Assembly: GCA_021307315.1 (NCBI GenBank)
Contig: JAJSPD010000123.1
Location: 1 to 64,000 of the forward strand
Length of the DNA: 64,000 nucleotides
Direction: 5' to 3'
Source of the DNA: Bisporella sp. PMI_857
Lineage: Eukaryota > Ascomycota > Leotiomycetes > Helotiales > Helotiaceae
Shown here: in pieces, positions 34,739 through 47,312 of the stretch
Numbering within the stretch: the stretch's first letter is position 1
How the letters are laid out: every line of letters starts with the position of its first letter
Notes under the pieces: generated by a model
Told to the model about the DNA's origin: nothing
Database searches by the model: none
Seen by the model: the letters and a program-made list of their open reading frames with translations, nothing else
Program-made: the position numbers and the translations under genes

Positions 34739-35853
34739 TTTGGGGTTGGGATAGCAAGCGGATGACCAGCAGAAGCCGAAGAAACATCGTAGGACATGTC
34801 GAGCATGTTATATACCCATGAAATTAGATCGGCACAAGGATAGTGAGGCTAAGCTTGGCATGGAGATATGTTTGTGAGCAGTGCTATAATCCGTACAGTC
34901 GCTTCATTGCTTCATTGAATTGGCTGTTCGTATCCGACTGCGAGACCGCCAGCCGATGAGATCCGATGTTGGCATTTTCTGGGGCATATCGGAGCATCTA
35001 ACCTTTCTCGTTGATGTCTACTTTGTATGGTACGCCAGACGCGCTTTTTGTGAGCGAAGAACAAACGAGAAAGCTCGTATCCTCATACTGAAGTACCAAT
35101 CCCCATCATCTATTATAATAGAAGTCCCAGGTTTCTTGCCTTTAACATTCGATTTTATATGGCCCCAAGGGGTCAACAAATAGCTTTGCCGGCGGTTGCG
35201 ATCCGTTAAAGCATAAAATATGGAAGGTCGTTAGAAACTTGGCAGGTCAATGTCCCTGCCGAGCCTGCATACACGAGGATATCGGGTCTTGGCTATTGGC
35301 TGGGGTTCTCAAATAGTGAACATCAAGAGGAAGAGTCATGCTATGAAATTTAAGTCCAAGTCACAACTCATGTTCAAATAAAGTTTGAATACACGGGTTG
35401 CAATTGCCAAGGACTCCCTAAACTGGGCAGGGTAAACCACCCACTCCATCAACTCTCCATTCCCCTGAATACCTCGCTTAGGCCTGAGGGAACAAGTTAG
35501 AATCTCTAATGACATGGTAAATTCAAATGTGATAAATCATTCGAAGCTTACCATATTACCACCATTTAGTAACTACAAGCCCTCAAGTTCGAAGGCTGGA
35601 AAACGATAAACCATGGAATATAAGAAAAGCTGAGGCTCCACAGAAAGAGGGGTCCATCGGCGGCCGCCCCTCATCAACAGTTTGTACTTTAGCCGGATTT
35701 TTATCACTCAGCACATACAAAGTCTTTCCTATAAAACAATATTCAATAGAGTACCGAATTTTATTTGTTAATTTTACAGTTTCATTGGTACAGGTTGCTG
35801 CTCCTACCCAAATCAAGACAATCCTCGGCGTTCTCTTCTGCGAGTTTTCAAGG
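34739..35853. promoter_or_regulatory. divergent region between subtilase and GH43 genes
   Basis: About 1.1 kb without a recognised gene, presumably both promoters. The frame at 34920-35183 has no family signal. A TTTAGCC (GGCTAAA on the other strand) occurs at 35688-35694, 160 bp before the GH43 ATG. Confidence 0.5.
35688..35694 (-). promoter_or_regulatory. candidate XlnR-type box GGCTAAA upstream of GH43
   Basis: TTTAGCC on the plus strand is the reverse complement of GGCTAAA, the core bound by XlnR/Xyr1 regulators of xylanolytic genes. It lies 160 bp before the GH43 start. A matching box is found before the adjacent transporter. Confidence 0.4.
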
Positions 35854-37480
35854 ATGGGGCCCACGCCTGGTAATTGTGTCAATCCTATCATTTCTGGATT
35901 TGCTCCGGATCCATCTGTTATCCTCGTAGATGACACATTTTTTCTGGTGACATCTAGCTTTCACGTTTTTCCTGGCTTGCCTATCTACGCCTCAAAAGAT
36001 CTGACTTCATGGAAGCATATAGGCAAGTCATTTCGTTCTAAGCTAAAAAAGAGTGACCAAGTTAACTCAAAGAATAGGCAACGCAATCCATAGGAAAAGC
36101 CAATTAAGCCTGAAGGCTTCCGGCACTGATATTTGGCCACTAGCAGAAAGCGGGGAGGTGATGTTGGCAACTGGAGGCCTCTATGCACCTACCATTCGAC
36201 ATTACAACGGAACTATCTACATAGTTTGCACAAACGTCGTTCGTGTCTCTGCGGGCGCACAGGGGCCTAATGAAGACAGAACTGAGAATTTCATCGTCTC
36301 AACCAAGGATATCTGGTCGGGGGAATGGAGTGATCCCATCTATTTCGAGTTCAACGGCATCGATCCCAGCATTTTCCTTGACGATGATGGACTAGTATAT
36401 ATCCAAGGTTCAAGAGCACCTGGGCCAAAAACTGAGATCCACCTCTTCGAGGTAGATCTCAGTACAGGGAAGAAGCTTTCAGAACAAAAGAAAATATGGG
36501 GTGGTACCGGAGGGATATATCCTGAAGGCCCGCACCTGTATAAAAAAGATGGGTATTATTACCTGGTCATATCTGAAGGTGGAACACACGAAGGTCATAT
36601 GATCACTTGTGCAAGGTCGAAAAATATTTGGGGTCCCTATGAAGCTTATGAAGGCAATCCAATCTTGACGGCCAAGGGGACAAATGAATACATCCAGTAT
36701 ACTGGTCATGGCGATCTATTTCAAGATCGCGACGGAAAGTGGTGGGCTGTGTGTTTGGGTGTTAGGCTCGATGAAGGGAGGACTGTCATGGGACGAGAAT
36801 CGTTCCTGACAGGCGCGGAGTGGCTGGACGGAGGCTGGCCCAATATATCGAGGGTCAGAATAAATCCAGCTCTCCTCAATGGAGCAGAGCTTACTCGCCA
36901 GGAGGGTATCGCACCTCTCGCCTCGGCTCCCTCTGTTGATTATCTCTACATTCGAGATCCTAAGTTGGAGAACTATAACTTCTCTGATGATGGCAAGACA
37001 ATCAGATTAATACCAGACGAAGGAAGTTTTAATCAATCGGAACAACCCATTACATTCATTGGAAAGCGGCAGAGAGCACTGATCGGGCAAGCAACTGTGA
37101 CTATGGAAAATCCTCTAAGTCGCAGTGGTAGTGCTCTTCAAGCTGGCATGGCTTACTACAAAGATGAGCATCGATTCTTGAAGATCTATTCCAACTTCGA
37201 TAATCAGGAAATAGTGTTCGAGACTATCAACAAAGCGAAAGACATCTCAAGAACAACTAGACATGCATTTGAACTAGGAACCAAGGTCAGGCTCCGTGTT
37301 GAATACAGTGAAAGATCTTATTGTTTTTCATACCAAAATAAAGACGGTTGGATTGCTTTCGAATCTTTGGATACACTCGAGCTATCTGGGCCGGATTTTG
37401 TGGGGCCTATAATCGGAGTTTTTGCTATCGGTAAAGAAATCAATTCAGAGGTTGTATTTAGAGATCTTGTAATCGAGTAA
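35854..37480 (+). CDS. GH43 family glycosidase with C-terminal beta-sandwich, GC-AG intron
   Basis: Exons 35854-36022 and 36078-37480 give 523 residues. The first ATG with family context is 35854 (MGPTPGNCVNPIISGFAPDP); there is no signal peptide, so the enzyme is likely intracellular. The five-bladed GH43 propeller shows the general-base Asp in GFAPDPSVI, a pKa-modulating Asp in FNGIDPSIFLDDDG and the acid Glu in YPEGPHLY. The C-terminal part (about residues 330-520: PLSRSGSALQAGMAYYKDE) matches the extra domain of beta-xylosidase/arabinofuranosidase type GH43. The intron (36023-36077) must use a GC donor: ATAG|GCAAGT...AATAG|GCAACG; no GT donor keeps the frame. It is followed by a sugar transporter in the same direction, suggesting import and intracellular hydrolysis of oligosaccharides (inference). 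Confidence 0.92.
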
Positions 37481-38166
37481 CAGGGGGATTCTTGATTCCA
37501 GCCTGTCGCTATAGAGGACCTGTTTCTGTACCATCCATCATCTGAAGCAGCAAGGCACCCATGGTTAATCCTAATAATTCTGAGTTCGTCCGTTTTTGGT
37601 CACATGACAAACAATGGTTGCGATATTTCTTTAGTATCAGAAACCTCTAGTACATCTCTTGGCCTCCGTTCTCATCGCAAGTAGGCTGCGTCCAGCCAGC
37701 ATTGGCATAACGCGGGCCCTGGAGAGGACTTACTGACTGGCGCGCTTATAAGATTTCCCCGCCTCCGAGCCGACAAACCAAAGACGGCCCAAATAGATTG
37801 AAGCGGCTGTATTTCTTTGCACCGGTTAAATAGATGTTGCGCAAGTCGGGTATTTTACGGATAATGCTTCGGCTCGCTTAGAAATGGCGAGGATAGGAGC
37901 CCTCTAGAGCAGATGTAGAATATCAACGGAAGGGGAAGTGATTTCGCCGCTCATAGGCTGGTTGAAGTTGATGTGCAAATAGTTATATGTCCCAAGCTGT
38001 CTTGTTCAGGCTAAACAGAATCCCCGCGTTGATTTAAGCTTTGACTCTAGGCCTCGCGCACGGCTAGCCTAGCACAGAACCTCTTAGTATTGTGATATAT
38101 AGCTAGGTATGGAATCTTTTTTGGCACCAAAGCTGTAACCACAGATCTGTTTGAGATTGCAGAGAT
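37481..38166. promoter_or_regulatory. intergenic promoter of the sugar transporter
   Basis: No gene here. It holds GGCTAAA at 38009-38015, 152 bp before the transporter ATG, and a nearby GGCTAG at about 38062. It is GC-richer than the AT-rich tracts to the left. Confidence 0.5.
38009..38015 (+). promoter_or_regulatory. candidate XlnR-type box GGCTAAA upstream of the transporter
   Basis: Same heptamer as at 35688-35694 upstream of GH43, at a nearly equal distance to the start codon (152 versus 160 bp). Confidence 0.4.
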
Positions 38167-40020
38167 ATGGGACTCTTTCCGAAACTCCCCAAGGTTCATC
38201 AGAACCCAGCATTGAAGCCTGTGCGCCCCCCAAAGGGCCACTTCTTCTTTGCTGGCCGCACCTTTGCTCGCGTACCTATCCTATCAAATCCTAGACTACG
38301 CACTTTATATATTTATATTATAGTGCTCATTCTTACAAACACTGCAAATGGATTCGATGGATCCATGATGAATGGTCTGCAGACCCTCAAGTACTGGCGC
38401 GCGTATTTCCAGAATCCTAAAGGCTCAATCCTCGGTCTCTTCAATGCATCAATGAGCCTGGGTTCCTTAATTGGCTTGTTTTTCGTCCCTTACCTAGTTG
38501 ATCGATGGGGAAGAAAATCTGGTGTCGTGCTAGGTTGTCTAATTATGCTGCTTGCAGTTGGACTGCAGACTGGAGCCCGAAACTTCGGAATGTTTGTTGC
38601 TGCAAGGTTGTTACTTGGGCTTGGAGACTGCATTGTGCTTGGTGCGGCACCACTTCTTATTGCTGAGATCGCTCATCCTCAAGATCGTGCAATCCTTGTC
38701 ACACTGAGCGGTGCTTCTTACCATTCGGGTGCTTTCATTGCTTCTTGGACTACATACGGAACCTTGCAAATCCAGGTAAGCAACTTTGTCGCGGATCTAA
38801 GCATATTGATCTTGAGGCATTAGCTAATATACCTGATGACAGAGTGACTGGTCCTGGAGATTGCCAAGTCTTCTGCAATCGATTTGTTCGGTCATCATTC
38901 TTATTATGATGTGGTGGATACCAGAAAGCCCCAGATGGCTAATCAACAAAGATGAGTCTGAAAAGGCACTGAAAAGCATTTCATACTACCACGCAGACGG
39001 TAATGATCAAGATGAGCTTGTTCAGCTTGAGTACACCGAGATCTGCACAGCAATTTCTTTGGATAAGGAAGCTGACAAGAACTCTTGGTTGGATCTGGTT
39101 AAGACGAAAGGCAATCGGAAGAGAATGGGAATCATTACAGCGATTGGGTTTTTCTCCCAATGGTCTGGTATGTGATCTACAATATCCAAGCTAGCCCACA
39201 TACCCTTTCCTTATGAGTCATTTCAGGAAGTGTTCACAAAGATGATGTTTCTTCATCCGTTCTAAGTAAAAGGCTGACAGCTCTTTCCATTAGGAAACGG
39301 ACTGGTTTCATATTATCTATACCAGGTTATGAACAATATGGGCATCAAGAGTGCAGAGACACAACTTGGAATTAATGGTGGCTTGAAAACTTGGGGCTTG
39401 TTTGTCAACGTCTTCATGTCCTTTTTTATTGATAGGGTGGGGAGGAGACCCATTTACTTAATTTCTACTATCGGCACTTTGTTTGCTTTCACAATCTGGA
39501 CCATTATCTCGGCCAGATATGCCATTGCACCAGCAGATGGACTTGGTGCCGCATTTGTGTTCATGATCTTTGTATACGGGACTTTCTACGACTTCAAGTG
39601 AGCACTCCACTCATGGTACTACTGGCTGATTACAAGGCTGATGACTATTTCAATAGATCCGGACTACTGGCATCATATACTACTGAGATCCTGCCATATG
39701 GCATTCGGGCGAAAGGCTTTACGTGGCTAAATTTCTGTGTCACAGCTGCGCTGTTCTTCAATCAATATGTCAACGCGATTGCCCTTGATGCGCTTGCTTG
39801 GAAGTACTACCTCTTCTACTGTGTCTTCCTCGTGTTTGAGGTTCTAATTATTTACTTCTTCATCGTCGAAACCCGGTACACACCGCTGGAAGAAATTGCT
39901 AAATTCTTCGATGGCGAGGAGGCCGTCGACATCGCTGAAATCACAAATGCAGAGGTTAAGGAGCTGAAAGATCACAATAAGAAAAACGAAGTACTTACAC
40001 AGAATATAGAGAGTGTGTGA
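38167..40020 (+). CDS. MFS sugar transporter (lactose-permease-like), four exons
   Basis: Exons 38167-38775, 38843-39167, 39294-39597 and 39657-40020 give 533 residues in phase, with GT-AG introns of 67, 126 and 59 nt. Twelve-helix sugar-porter features are seen: NGFDGSMMNGLQ after helix 1, LVDRWGRKSG between helices 2 and 3, WIPESPRWL after helix 6, IDRVGRRPIY after helix 8 and VETRYTPLEEI after helix 12. Family members of this type carry disaccharides, pentoses or oligosaccharides across the plasma membrane with protons. Placement next to an intracellular GH43, with a shared upstream GGCTAAA box, suggests uptake of xylo- or arabino-oligosaccharides (inference). Confidence 0.92.
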
Positions 40021-40399
40021 GGAAGCTCCTCGGCACTACACTTGGGTTATGGTGTGCGTCACCATGAGGACTAGAGTATGTTATGTAGACACGTAAGCAA
40101 GAGTTTTGAAGGCCCACCGTTCCAAAACTCCAGAAATGTTTTAATTTTATAGTGGGTTCAATTTCCTTGTTGCAATTCTCTTGTCTGTATAAAGCTACCA
40201 GCCTTAAAGTGATCCACATGCCGGTTTCCCGAGCCAGGCCGTGCTAACGAAATCCTCGACTGCCGATCCATCCGGTGTTCTTAATTTAGCCTCATCTTTC
40301 TTGGGCTTATTTTTCACTTGAATATTTTCGTTGTTTTACAATATTTTCACTCTATAACATATGAAGCTATAAGGCTTACTCTCGCGGTAGTGATTTGAG
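40021..40399. other. intergenic spacer before the IST2-like gene
   Basis: 379 bases with no gene; presumably the transporter terminator and IST2-like promoter. AT-rich around 40310-40380. Confidence 0.4.
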
Positions 40400-42707
40400 A
40401 TGGATTTAGAAGAGACAATTAGCGACCGGCATCTTCAGTTTGGTACCCGAAGTTATGAGACATATAACGACAAGTATGTAATATACTTTGACTTTAGCGA
40501 TACCAGTTCGTCTTCTCAAATCTCACCTAAAGAGATGCATGCCCAGCTAACTTATAGAAGCAATTGAAGCGTCCATTCGAGACTTCAGTGCTTTGTGCCA
40601 AGATCTCGTAAGGGCTGGTCTTCAGACTGAGGTAAGAGTCGGATATGATGAATCACTCCTCATTTTTGTGAGAGTTCCCAAGGAAATATTGGGAAGCGCA
40701 GTATATAAATCTCGGTTAGTCAAAAGTTATTCTATTGTTAGGAAATATCTCTAGGACTAATACCTTCCCCTAGAGTGAAGGACTGGTTATATAGCATCAC
40801 AACGCGGCAACCGGCAGTCGGCAAGAAAGGTGCCATCGTGAACGGCGTCTTTGAGGCTGAAGAGCTACTTTCTGTCTATCATCTGCTTCATTGGCCGGTA
40901 GACCTTGGAGGGATAGGTATAACTCCTAGGTTTGGAAAGTGGCAGAACGTCAAGTCCATTTTCCCCATCCATAATGCACCAGCCAACAAGGCTTTACTCA
41001 GACACCTAAGCCAGAAAATATTTCTCAAAACTGAGGACCTTGATAGCATTCGAGATTTGTTCGGTCCAAAAGTGGCCTTTTACTTCGCTTACATGCAAAC
41101 ATACCTGCTTTTCCTCTTCTTTCCAGCCGCAACAGGTATTCTTGCATGGGTATTCTTACCCAAATATTCTCTCATCTATGCTATAATCACCTTGTTTGGT
41201 TGTACAATATTTTTAGAGTATTGGAAAATCCAGCAGACAGACCTTGCCATCCGATGGAATGTCAGGGGCGTGAGATCCTTGAAGGCCAATCGTGCCAAGT
41301 TCCAATATGAGCGAGTAATCACGGATCAGGCAGGAAGAATAAAGCATTATTTTCCCAAATGGAAGTCAATATCTCGACAATCGCTCCAGATTCCCTTCTT
41401 CATTTTTGCCTTTCTGATATTGGGAATTATCATCACCTTAGTCTTTGCTCTAGAAGTTCTGATTTCGGAGACATATGAGGGTTCTTACAAGTCGTACTTG
41501 GTATGTTGTGACTGGTTGATGGAGAATTATAGTAACAAATTCTGACGAATTCCAGGAATACTTACCAACTATTATTCTGGCGGCTTCTCTGCCGTACATG
41601 AATTCCTATTTGGAGGACTTTGCACAAAACTTAGCCCAGTATGAGAATCACCGAACAGAAGATCACCACGAGATGTCAATCACACAAAAGCTGTTTGTAC
41701 TGAGTTTCATCGCAAATTACTTGCCAATTCTACTTACGGCATTTGTCTACGTTCCCTTCGGTAGCATGTTAGTTCCCCAACTACAGACTCTCCTTTCACA
41801 TTTACTAGGTGAGAATGTCGCCCGACAAACTAGCAAATTGTCATTTCATAGCGATCCTGATAGGCTACGCAACGAGGTTATTGCATTGACGGTAACTGGA
41901 CAACTTTCAGACATGTTTGAGGAAATGGTGCTTCCATATATGACTATTAAGCTAAGGTCGTGGTACCGAGCCTATCGGTCCTATACTTCCGTCAACTCGT
42001 CCTCAGTCTTTACTCCAGATGACCCAACCGAGAGAGCATTTCTCCAGGACGTGCGTAGACAAGCCAGTCTCCCTTCATATAACGTACAAGACGATATCTC
42101 AGAGATGGTGATTCAATTCGGCTACCTAGCGCTGTTCTCCCCCGTCTGGCCGTTGGTATCAATTGGCTTTTTGATCAATAACTGGATAGAATTGCGCTCG
42201 GACTTTCTCAAAATCTGTTTCGAGCATCAGAGACCTCATCCTGTACGAACAGATGGCATCGGGCCGTGGATCGAGTCCTTGGACGCCTTGACATGGCTTG
42301 GTAGTATCTCCACGGCAGCGATCGTGCATATGTTTGGCACTGAGACAGGGAGTGCGGGTTGGTGGTCGCTACCTATCACGATCTTCTTAAGCGAGCACAT
42401 CTTTCTCCTCCTGCGGTTCGGAGTGCGTTTCGCGCTACAACGAATAGGCTCTGACCAGATTCGAAGAGAGAGGAACGAGAGATATGCTCGCCGAAAGCAA
42501 TACTTAGACGGACTTGAAGCTGCAAATAGGGCGAGCGAAAAGCTTGACGTTGGTGCAGTCGAAAGACGCAAGTCGGTGCGTCTCGCTGATCCGGATTTAT
42601 TTTGGACCAAACAGGTACAGGACGGTGTGAGTGATAAAGTGGGAGTTGATCTTATTCGAGCGTTAAAACAGGTTACGGGGTTAGATGGTAGCGCGAAGCA
42701 AGACTGA
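40400..42707 (+). CDS. IST2: IST2-like anoctamin (TMEM16) membrane protein, four exons
   Basis: Exons 40400-40505, 40558-40714, 40774-41500 and 41556-42707 give 713 residues in phase. The N-terminal cytosolic domain (YVIYFDF, LVRAGLQTEVRVGYDESLL, VRVPKEILGSAVY) is the alternating ferredoxin-like fold of fungal anoctamins. KDWLYSI and IRDLFGPKVAFYFAYMQTYL lead into the helices; membrane segments include LLFLFFPAATGILAWVFL, QIPFFIFAFLILGIIITLVF and SFIANYLPILLTAFVYVPFG. The motif FGYLALFSPVWPLVSIGFLI is characteristic. Yeast Ist2 tethers cortical ER to the plasma membrane and binds lipids with a basic tail; here the tail is short and Lys/Arg-rich (RRERNERYARRKQ). The first intron (40506-40557) is needed to keep the domain continuous. 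It begins the conserved housekeeping block. Confidence 0.92.
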
Positions 42708-43600
42708 TCTCCTGGTTTTGTCAAATAATTTTGGCATCACACTTTCGAATAGGTATTCTGACACGAGTTAGCACTGAATTGCGCAAGCTGGGTGTATAGC
42801 GTCTGTATGGTTACGTGACTTGGGAATACTGCTAATTACGCAGGCAAGTAAAGACATTCAGATGCGGTTGTAGAAATCTACATGCCTAATTGCAATTTAA
42901 TCTACTCAAACCACAGGAGAGATTGATCTTCTCGACCCTGTAGCCTAACAACTCTCTTCCTCTCTTTCTGGGGCACGTAAATCAAGATATTTTGGAAGAT
43001 GGAGCTAACCAAAAGCAGTGAGAATGAGGAGAAAGGAAGAATAATTTGCATATCTCACAAACTCTCAGTTGTGAAGCAACCAAACACCACTAAAATGGTT
43101 ACCGGTTGCTGCCCATCCGTGTCGACATAACTTAACAGTGTGATCTCTAAAACAAAGTGCAGAAAGAGTCATTAGAGATGCTTTCACTGGTAATGCATTC
43201 TACTGGGTACCCGGTAGGTAAATCTGCATCATTTTGCGGCCACCGACCGTAAATAGAAGTCGTGAATGCAGATGAAGACGCGTAGAAGCTGGAAACAGCG
43301 TGTGCGAGTCAAATCAGTAATTCATGCAGATTTTCAACCCCCGTCTCCATGAGCAGGCATACACACGAAACACAGTAACACAAGCATAGTGGAAAGATGC
43401 AGTTCTCATAGTCTTTCAACACTTGTGAAGATGAGCCCGAAGATAGAATGCTAGAAAACAAATGAGAGCGGGAAATTGTGTAAGAAGAAGCCTAAACCAC
43501 TGTTGAGTATTAAGTGCTGAAAATATATTAGCACCTCTCATTATATAATACATGCCTTTAAATACAGTGGAGAGTCGCTTTGTTTCGGGTCCTACAGCCT
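42708..43600. other. convergent spacer between IST2-like and prohibitin genes
   Basis: About 0.9 kb without any recognised frame or repeat. It should hold the two 3-prime ends. Confidence 0.5.
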
Positions 43601-44615
43601 TTACTTTTTGTTCTTGTCCTCGTAGCTTTCCGTCACATTCAAGCCTAGGCCCTCCGAATCCAGGTACAGTTTATTTCTTCCACCATTTTCTTGCAAGATC
43701 TGTGCAATTGCCCTCGCATTCTCGATTCTCTTCAGATCAACATACGATCGGCTCTTCTTGATGGCATCTCCAATAAGCTCGGCAGAGCGGGCTTCTCCCT
43801 GGGCGCGGACAACCATGGCTTGCTTCTCCTGGCGGGCTTTGTCAACGACGAATGCAGCTCTCTGTGCTTCTTGCTGAGCTACTTGCTTCGCCTCGACGGC
43901 TGCGGTAAACTCGGGCGAGAAAGCGAGGTGCTATGAATGTCAGCAAATACCAAACGCGGGCTTGGAAAGTCAGTACCGTCAATGAAACATCATCAAGTAG
44001 GATGTTAAATCTTGCAGCTCGCTTGGACAAATTGTCCCGTACTAATCTGGCAACATTCTCACGCTGTGTAATCAACTGACTAGCGTTGAACTGTGCCACC
44101 ACACTCTTCAAGACCTCATTCACAATGGAAGGAAGAACCCGCTCATCATAATCTGTGCCTAGTGTTCGGTAAATGGTTGGGAGCGCATCTACTCGTGGCC
44201 GGGAGAGCACACGGCAAGTGATGTTGACCATCTGCAAATCCTTTGTGCCGGTAAGGGAGGCAACGTTGCGTGGCTTCGCTCGAACATCATAATCTATGGG
44301 AGTTTCGAACCATGGGATCTTGAAATGTGTGCCTGCATGCTTGTTGGTCAACGGCTAAGACGAGTGTGAAGTGGAGGTCGTACCTTCGTTGTAGATTTCC
44401 TTGCCAACACCACCCACTCTCGTGTACTTGATTGCCCTATGACCACCATCGACATTGAACAGGGCATTATTCGCTACGACGGCAAGTCCACCAAGAAGGA
44501 AAAGGCCTGCGACACCCCCAGAAACACCTCTTGGTCCAGGTCCACCGCCGCCGCCAGATTGAGCTTTGGCAGCCATTCGTTGTAGCTGCTTCCATGCATC
44601 TTGAGGATTCGCCAT
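43601..44615 (-). CDS. PHB2: prohibitin-2, three exons
   Basis: Exons (minus): 44615-44394 region ends at 44384 (44615-44384), 44332-43977 and 43930-43601, giving 305 residues in phase. The chosen start is [12 protein letters not shown]; an in-frame upstream extension to 44738 exists but lacks family similarity. A hydrophobic N-terminal anchor ([20 protein letters not shown]) is followed by the SPFH/band-7 domain ([52 protein letters not shown]) and a coiled coil ([20 protein letters not shown]). The end [13 protein letters not shown] is typical of Phb2. It forms ring complexes with Phb1 in the mitochondrial inner membrane, stabilising newly made proteins and cristae. Divergent from RNA15. 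Confidence 0.96.
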
Positions 44616-45273
44616 CTTTTTTGGAACGGAAGATGGAGATCTAAGTGGGCGAGATTGGGAGATATTGGAAGGACGTGTGCGTGTTTGGATGCTATGTTGA
44701 TTGAAGTTCCGGAAAATGTCTACAACTATGGTTGACAAGGATATCAGAGCAAACTACCATAAACGGCTTAGCTTGGTACTATCGGCTTTAACTCCCCTTA
44801 TTCTGTAAACAGCTTAATCCCGACGGAGCCTCCATTTCTTTGATCTTGGCATTTTTGTTCATTGTCACTTTCAACCTCGACTTCTCCAACATCCTTACTA
44901 CTTCCCCCTTCGTTCTTCACACAGGCTTCATCAATCTGCGCAATCACAATCACCCTTGTAGTATTATCACCGCGCTCTGGTATACGTCTTCGTCACAGAC
45001 CAATATCAAGTCAATTGCAGAGCAATAACCAGGAGAGAAATCGTGGGGCATATTGAAGTGAAGTGAGCTGCAGCTCCGGCATTAGAATAGCCAGAAATCA
45101 TTTCACAAAGACTTCTGTGCCTTTTCTCCTTCTTCTCAATATCAATATCCGTATTATCATCTTTGAGGTGAAGTTGAGAGTGATTCTTTCCTCATTCCTC
45201 AGTTTGTTGTGATTTTGCCTGCTTTCTCCCACGTTGCTGTCGCTCTTGTCTGTGCAGAACCTGTGCATTGAAG
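44616..45273. promoter_or_regulatory. divergent promoter between PHB2 and RNA15
   Basis: 658 bases between two head-to-head conserved genes; no other gene seen. CT-rich stretches occur near 44895-44935 and 45115-45145, common in fungal housekeeping promoters. Confidence 0.5.
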
Positions 45274-46431
45274 ATGTCCATCTCCAACAAACCACCGTCC
45301 AAATCGGTCTTTATAGGGAACATCCCCTATGGTACATACTCCCGTCTCCGACTTAACAATATAGAACAAAGGCTTACAGCTCTGCAGGCCTGACCGAAGA
45401 ACAAATCGTCGACATCTTCAGCAGCGCGGGCAAGGTACTGAGTTTTCGGTTGGTCTATGATCGCGAGACGGGCAGGCCAAAAGGCTTTGGATTTGCGGAG
45501 TACCCTGATTCCGGTATGTTCTATGCTCTTATTCCCATTCCCAGCTTCAGCCTTGCCAGATAGCCCCCTTACTGACACTTTCTTGCTCTAGACTCTGCCT
45601 CCTCCGCAGTAAGAAACCTCAATGATTACGAAATCATGAATCGCAAGTTACGCGTGGACTTCTCAAATGATGGGGATGGTGATGATAACTCGAATAACAA
45701 TGTGAGGGTGATCTTGCGCGGCATCTTTGCCTCCCACTGACCAGCGTGTGCAACAGACTGCCCAACCCAACTACCAACTTCCTCCACCACCACCCCCAGT
45801 GAATGGCGGATATGGCGTTCCTCATCCAGTCGCACAATCTGCATCCTCGCTTCCACCATTACCTGTAGGTCAAGACCTACCAGAAGGGCTGTCTTGCCCC
45901 GATGCTATTTCTCGCACTCTCCATACTCTACCACCCCGCCAACTCCTTGATGTCCTGTCCCAAATGAAGACACTCACGTCTACCGACCCCCAAAAGGCCA
46001 CCGAGCTGCTCCATCAAGCTCCGCAGCTCTCTTACGCGATATTTCAAGCTCTGTTACTTATGGGTCTCGTGTCCACTGATGCGCTCGCCTCCGTTGTCGA
46101 ATCAGCATCCAAGCCAACAGTTCCTCCTCAGTTAGAGCATTACGTGCAGGCTGCACCTGGCTCATACCCTCCTGGTTTCCCCCCTCCACCACCACATATG
46201 AGCGGGCAGTTGGGTCTTCAAATCGGGACACCTCCAACGCAGAGCCAGCATCTGTACCCACCCCCACCACCACAGCGTGTCCCACAACCCGAACCTCAGG
46301 CACCAGCGCCAGTTGATGACAATGCGGCTTTGATCCAGCAATTGTTATCCATGCCCCAGGATGTCATTGATCAGTTGCCGCCGGCAGAGAGGGCTCAGTT
46401 GATGGCATTTAGAAGCCAGTACGGACGATAG
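45274..46431 (+). CDS. RNA15: cleavage stimulation factor subunit CstF64/Rna15, four exons
   Basis: Exons 45274-45331, 45388-45513, 45592-45701 and 45745-46431 give 326 residues in phase (the last acceptor could also be 12 nt downstream). The RRM has RNP2 VFIGNI and RNP1 KGFGFAEY, interrupted by introns at conserved-looking places; the first acceptor is fixed by [14 protein letters not shown]. The hinge domain follows ([29 protein letters not shown]), then a Pro-rich linker, and the short C-terminal helical bundle ([20 protein letters not shown]). The protein binds GU-rich elements downstream of poly(A) sites as part of the nuclear mRNA 3-prime-end processing complex. Very small exons and family-standard architecture; intact. 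Confidence 0.94.
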
Positions 46432-47312
46432 GTTCTCCATGATGGGATAGGAACGGGTATCTAAAAATACAAAAGGCATGGTGGGCTTTGTAACAATATT
46501 CTCGGCTGGTAAGGGGTTTGACAAGTTCTTGCGCGTTTTTCGCGGTCACAGTAGTAGATCTGACATCCAGCTACATAAATGCACGTTATACTCTCAGCGG
46601 CGCTTGCATGTTTCCATCGCTCAGACTCAGATGGGTTTCAAATGATGCAAGTCACAATCCTCCAGTTCCTTTTATATTTTACTGCATTATATTATGTATT
46701 TTGAAATTGCTTTTGCATAGACTTGGGATTGTTATTGAATTATACTTTCTAGATATGTTGATTCAAGAAGTTCAATCCCAGCACGCTTCTCCGCTCACTC
46801 AGATGGCGCGATAGTTTTCAACCTAACACAGTATATTCAGTTCTGTATCACGTGGTTGTAACCTTATTTGTTACTCCTTGCCGCGTAGTTAGACCTCCTT
46901 CTGCGTCTATTAGTTCTTGAAGAAGTTCTTTTTGTCTATTTCTGCGTTGAATCCTATAATAAGTCCATCAAGGCCTGTTATATACCAAGTGATGTCGCGA
47001 ATCACATGCCCGCCTTCAGATGAGTAGTGGAAAAATTGCCAACACTTGCCCAATTCAAGCCTGATGCCAGCCCCAACACGCCAACAAAAGCGCCATCGCT
47101 TTCAGCTTCACAACTTTCGAGCCATGGCTTGAGCGTGACTTTTTTTGGAGTGAAATTAAAAGGTCTTCAGGTGATTTTGTTGCATATCGTTCTTTTTAGC
47201 GGAACTTAGCATGTGATTATGCTTTATGAAGATGCAGATGAGTATCTGTAGACGAGCGAAATCGAAGTAATGCGCTATAAGATATTGGCATTTTTCCTTT
47301 AGTTTTACGATA
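46432..47312. other. convergent spacer between RNA15 and ADE2
   Basis: About 0.9 kb. Small frames (46518-46814, 47027-47209) have no family features. Probably 3-prime UTRs and terminators. Confidence 0.5.
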
